Positions 37,334 through 38,591 of a stretch of 38,591 nucleotides of DNA are shown here, piece by piece. A program made the position numbers and the translations under genes. Within the stretch, counting starts at the first letter, position 1. Each line of letters starts with the position of its first letter. The notes beneath the pieces are model-generated. The model saw nothing but the letters and a program-made list of their open reading frames with translations. It ran no database searches and was not told the origin of the DNA. The stretch covers positions 1-38,591 of the forward strand of contig JANQGW010000040.1 of assembly GCA_028282905.1 (NCBI GenBank), in the 5' to 3' direction. The DNA comes from Sedimentisphaerales bacterium (GTDB lineage: Bacteria; Planctomycetota; Phycisphaerae; Sedimentisphaerales; Anaerohalosphaeraceae).

Positions 37334-37369
37334 CCATTTTACGTTAAAATACAACCAATATGCGTCCAG
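37334..37369 (-). promoter_or_regulatory. AraC/XylR-type operator, copy 3 (M60 peptidase)
   Basis: On the plus strand it begins CCATTTTACGTT and ends ATGCGTCCAG, with AATACAACC between. It keeps the CGTT/GCGT direct repeat 21 bp apart but differs from copy 1 at four positions, making it one of the less conserved sites. It faces the M60 peptidase gene. Confidence 0.65.
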
Positions 37370-37580
37370 ACTAGAGCCAATTGCCAAGGAGAAGATTCCA
37401 CCGATCTGTCTCTTGACTCAAACTACCAACTTTTGCTGGCGCGAAACACCATCAATGAAATCATAAGTGCTTTTATTGAAATGAAATAAATACTCATTCC
37501 AAGGTGCCTGCGAATACTTGACAATCACATGAGACATCGATAATGGCCATGATTTTTAACACAATCTCGAATTCCAATCG

Positions 37581-37616
37581 GACGCATTTTGGTTATATTA
37601 CAACGCAAAATGGCCT
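37581..37616 (+). promoter_or_regulatory. AraC/XylR-type operator, copy 4 (facing right)
   Basis: The reverse complement of the other copies: on the minus strand it reads CCATTTTGCGTT, then AATATAACC, then AAAATGCGTCC. The 21-bp repeat is kept. It faces plus-strand sequence that has no convincing gene until 38441. The flank after it (TGTAGAG, then a TTTAA-type run) also resembles the flank of copy 2. Confidence 0.7.
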
Positions 37617-37637
37617 TTATGTGTAGAGTTTAAAAAG

Positions 37638-37643
37638 TATAAT
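37638..37643 (+). promoter_or_regulatory. Predicted -10 box, perfect TATAAT
   Basis: A perfect TATAAT, 24 nt downstream of operator copy 4, exactly the spacing at araB and the GH127 fusion. It would start a plus-strand transcript near 37650. Confidence 0.55.
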
Positions 37644-38344
37644 TCGCACAGTTAGAAGATTTGCATTTACTGGAAATCCGGCCAGACGCCATATGCAATT
37701 GGATTTAGGCACGTTATATGGGAAATCAATAGAAGGCTGGTAATTACGATAGCCGGATTCTTGTCTCAGTGATACTGCAGGTTGCGGGTGATTGTTCTGC
37801 AGAAATTGTTACAAAGGAGGTCAGACGAGAATAAAAAGAAACTGAAGATCGGCAGCTGTTCATGATTAATCACTCGAGTTTTTCACGACCCCCTTAGTTT
37901 CCTCTACTTAAGACGTTTATAAAAATGTGAAAGTTAACTGCGCAGCTTATCAGCAAAATTCTGTGCTCAAATGTTGTAGTTTCTGTAGAGAAAGACTCTA
38001 TGGCAAGCAAAAATGAAGCTATTAATCAGAAACGCTTGATGAATATTGGTTCACCTTTCATCGCAAATTCGCAAGTGGCAAAAATAACACAGCCAGCTAA
38101 GCATTCGTATCACAACTCAACAAACAGTCCCCAAACAACTGTCATCCATGGTATTTTGCCTGCCCATGTGCAGTTTTATATCAACCTGATACAATTCTTA
38201 TCAAACGCCTTCCACATCATACGCATAAACAGTTTAAAACTTATAATTAGAATGGATTTAAGTTTACTTTCAATTATTAGGATGTTTTTTGCGACTTCAA
38301 CTCCTCTGTCAATATTTAATCTGCCGCTAAAATTCGGCTAGATA

Positions 38345-38383
38345 GTTCTGTATATGTACTCTCTAACAGTAGATATACAGAAC
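38345..38383. repeat. Inverted repeat upstream of the last gene
   Basis: GTTCTGTATAT and its exact complement flank a centre that adds four more pairs after one mismatch, giving a 16-position stem with a 7-nt loop. It ends 57 nt before the ATG at 38441. No T run follows on either strand, so an operator or an mRNA structure is as likely as a terminator. Confidence 0.6.
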
Positions 38384-38440
38384 AACTCAACAGTTATTAA
38401 AATCTTATTTCACTATACTTTTTAAAAGGAGAATTAGTAT

Positions 38441-38591
38441 ATGTATAAAATAATGATAGATAGTAAAAGTAATGTACTGTTCGTATTATTAAACGTGATA
38501 GTCTTTTCAACTCTGGCATTTTCAGCTGCCCCTTCGACATTAACCCAGTCCGTCACCTATAACAGCGAAACGATCACACTGCAAATGACAA
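38441..38591 (+). CDS. Start of an exported protein, partial
   Basis: The ATG has AAAAGGAG 9 nt upstream. Fifty codons are visible before the window ends. The N-terminus is charged (MYKIMIDSKS), then a hydrophobic signal segment (VLFVLLNVIVFSTLAF) and an Ala-rich cleavage region (SAAPS). The visible mature part, TLTQSVTYNSETITLQMT, suggests a beta-rich extracellular protein. The family cannot be told. Confidence 0.75.
   Translation, partial: MYKIMIDSKSNVLFVLLNVIVFSTLAFSAAPSTLTQSVTYNSETITLQMT

Larger units (their letters stand above)
36909..38440. other. Gene-poor, AT-rich stretch with two operators
   Basis: These 1532 bases contain operator copies 3 and 4, back to back and facing away from each other, their predicted -10 boxes, an orphan AAAGGAGGT at 37813-37821 with no start codon behind it, and an inverted repeat at 38345-38383. 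Two plus-strand frames (37175-37489 and 38000-38341) are not convincing as genes. The stretch reads like a place where one or more genes have decayed. Confidence 0.55.

Noticed and set aside
37175..37489. 104-codon plus frame with GTG start and AGGAG upstream
   Set aside because: It contains operator copy 3 within it and has no recognised domain. The stretch ETYFAAIGLAIHSM faintly recalls PilM-type proteins, so a gene remnant is possible, but support is too weak.
38000..38341. 113-codon plus frame
   Set aside because: No ribosome site, poor composition, and a style of sequence (NIGSPFIANSQVAKITQPAK) I associate with spurious frames opposite transposase-like DNA. The minus strand has only broken pieces (MMWKAFDKNCIRL, then stops), so no element can be claimed.
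1..38591. tRNA, rRNA, CRISPR array, riboswitch or intact insertion sequence
   Set aside because: None was seen when reading both strands; a covariance-model search was not possible.

Overview
The window looks like a plant-polysaccharide utilisation locus from a member of the Planctomycetota, most likely class Phycisphaerae. This is inferred from two ECF sigma/membrane anti-sigma pairs (one with a FecR domain), a C-terminal dockerin-like repeat of the kind common in Phycisphaerae, many large exported glycoside hydrolases, and moderate G+C. No rRNA, tRNA, CRISPR array or intact insertion sequence was seen. Family assignments come from motifs and domain order read by eye; no database search was run.

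Layout. (1) 1-1882: ECF sigma factor and FecR-type anti-sigma protein, which runs off the left edge, minus strand. (2) 2130-10641: L-arabinose operon on the minus strand, in transcription order araB, araD, araA, exported aldose 1-epimerase, exported GH51 alpha-L-arabinofuranosidase, sodium/solute symporter. A XylR/AraC-type regulator is divergent at 10759-11907. (3) 11968-16993: a GH97 plus clan GH-D fusion enzyme and a transglutaminase-like protein. (4) 17279-22546: a 1755-residue exported GH127-GH43-GH97 fusion. (5) 23063-26972: two exported proteins sharing an internally duplicated, unnamed domain; one also has an SMP-30 propeller and a dockerin. A divergent ECF sigma factor and membrane anti-sigma candidate occupy 27171-28744. 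(6) 29035-36908: a two-catalytic-domain GH43 enzyme, a lone CheW-like protein, a third GH97 enzyme and an M60-like zinc peptidase. (7) 36909-38440: a gene-poor stretch with two operators. (8) 38441-end: start of another exported protein.

How it works together. The exported GH127, GH51, GH43, GH97 and GH-D enzymes would strip arabinofuranose, arabinopyranose and galactose-type sugars from arabinan, arabinogalactan or hydroxyproline-rich glycoproteins. The M60-like peptidase could cut the exposed protein. Free L-arabinose is anomerised by the exported mutarotase, imported by the symporter, and converted by AraA, AraB and AraD to D-xylulose 5-phosphate.

The main discovery is a 36-bp operator present four times (10712, 22678, 37334, 37581). 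Each copy holds two GCGT half-sites exactly 21 bp apart, as expected for an AraC-type dimer, and each is followed after 24-25 nt by a -10-like hexamer. This ties the ara operon, the GH127 fusion gene and the M60 peptidase gene into one predicted arabinose regulon. The second is the paired exported family around 23063-26972, with two related motif blocks per protein, apparently controlled by its own divergent sigma factor.
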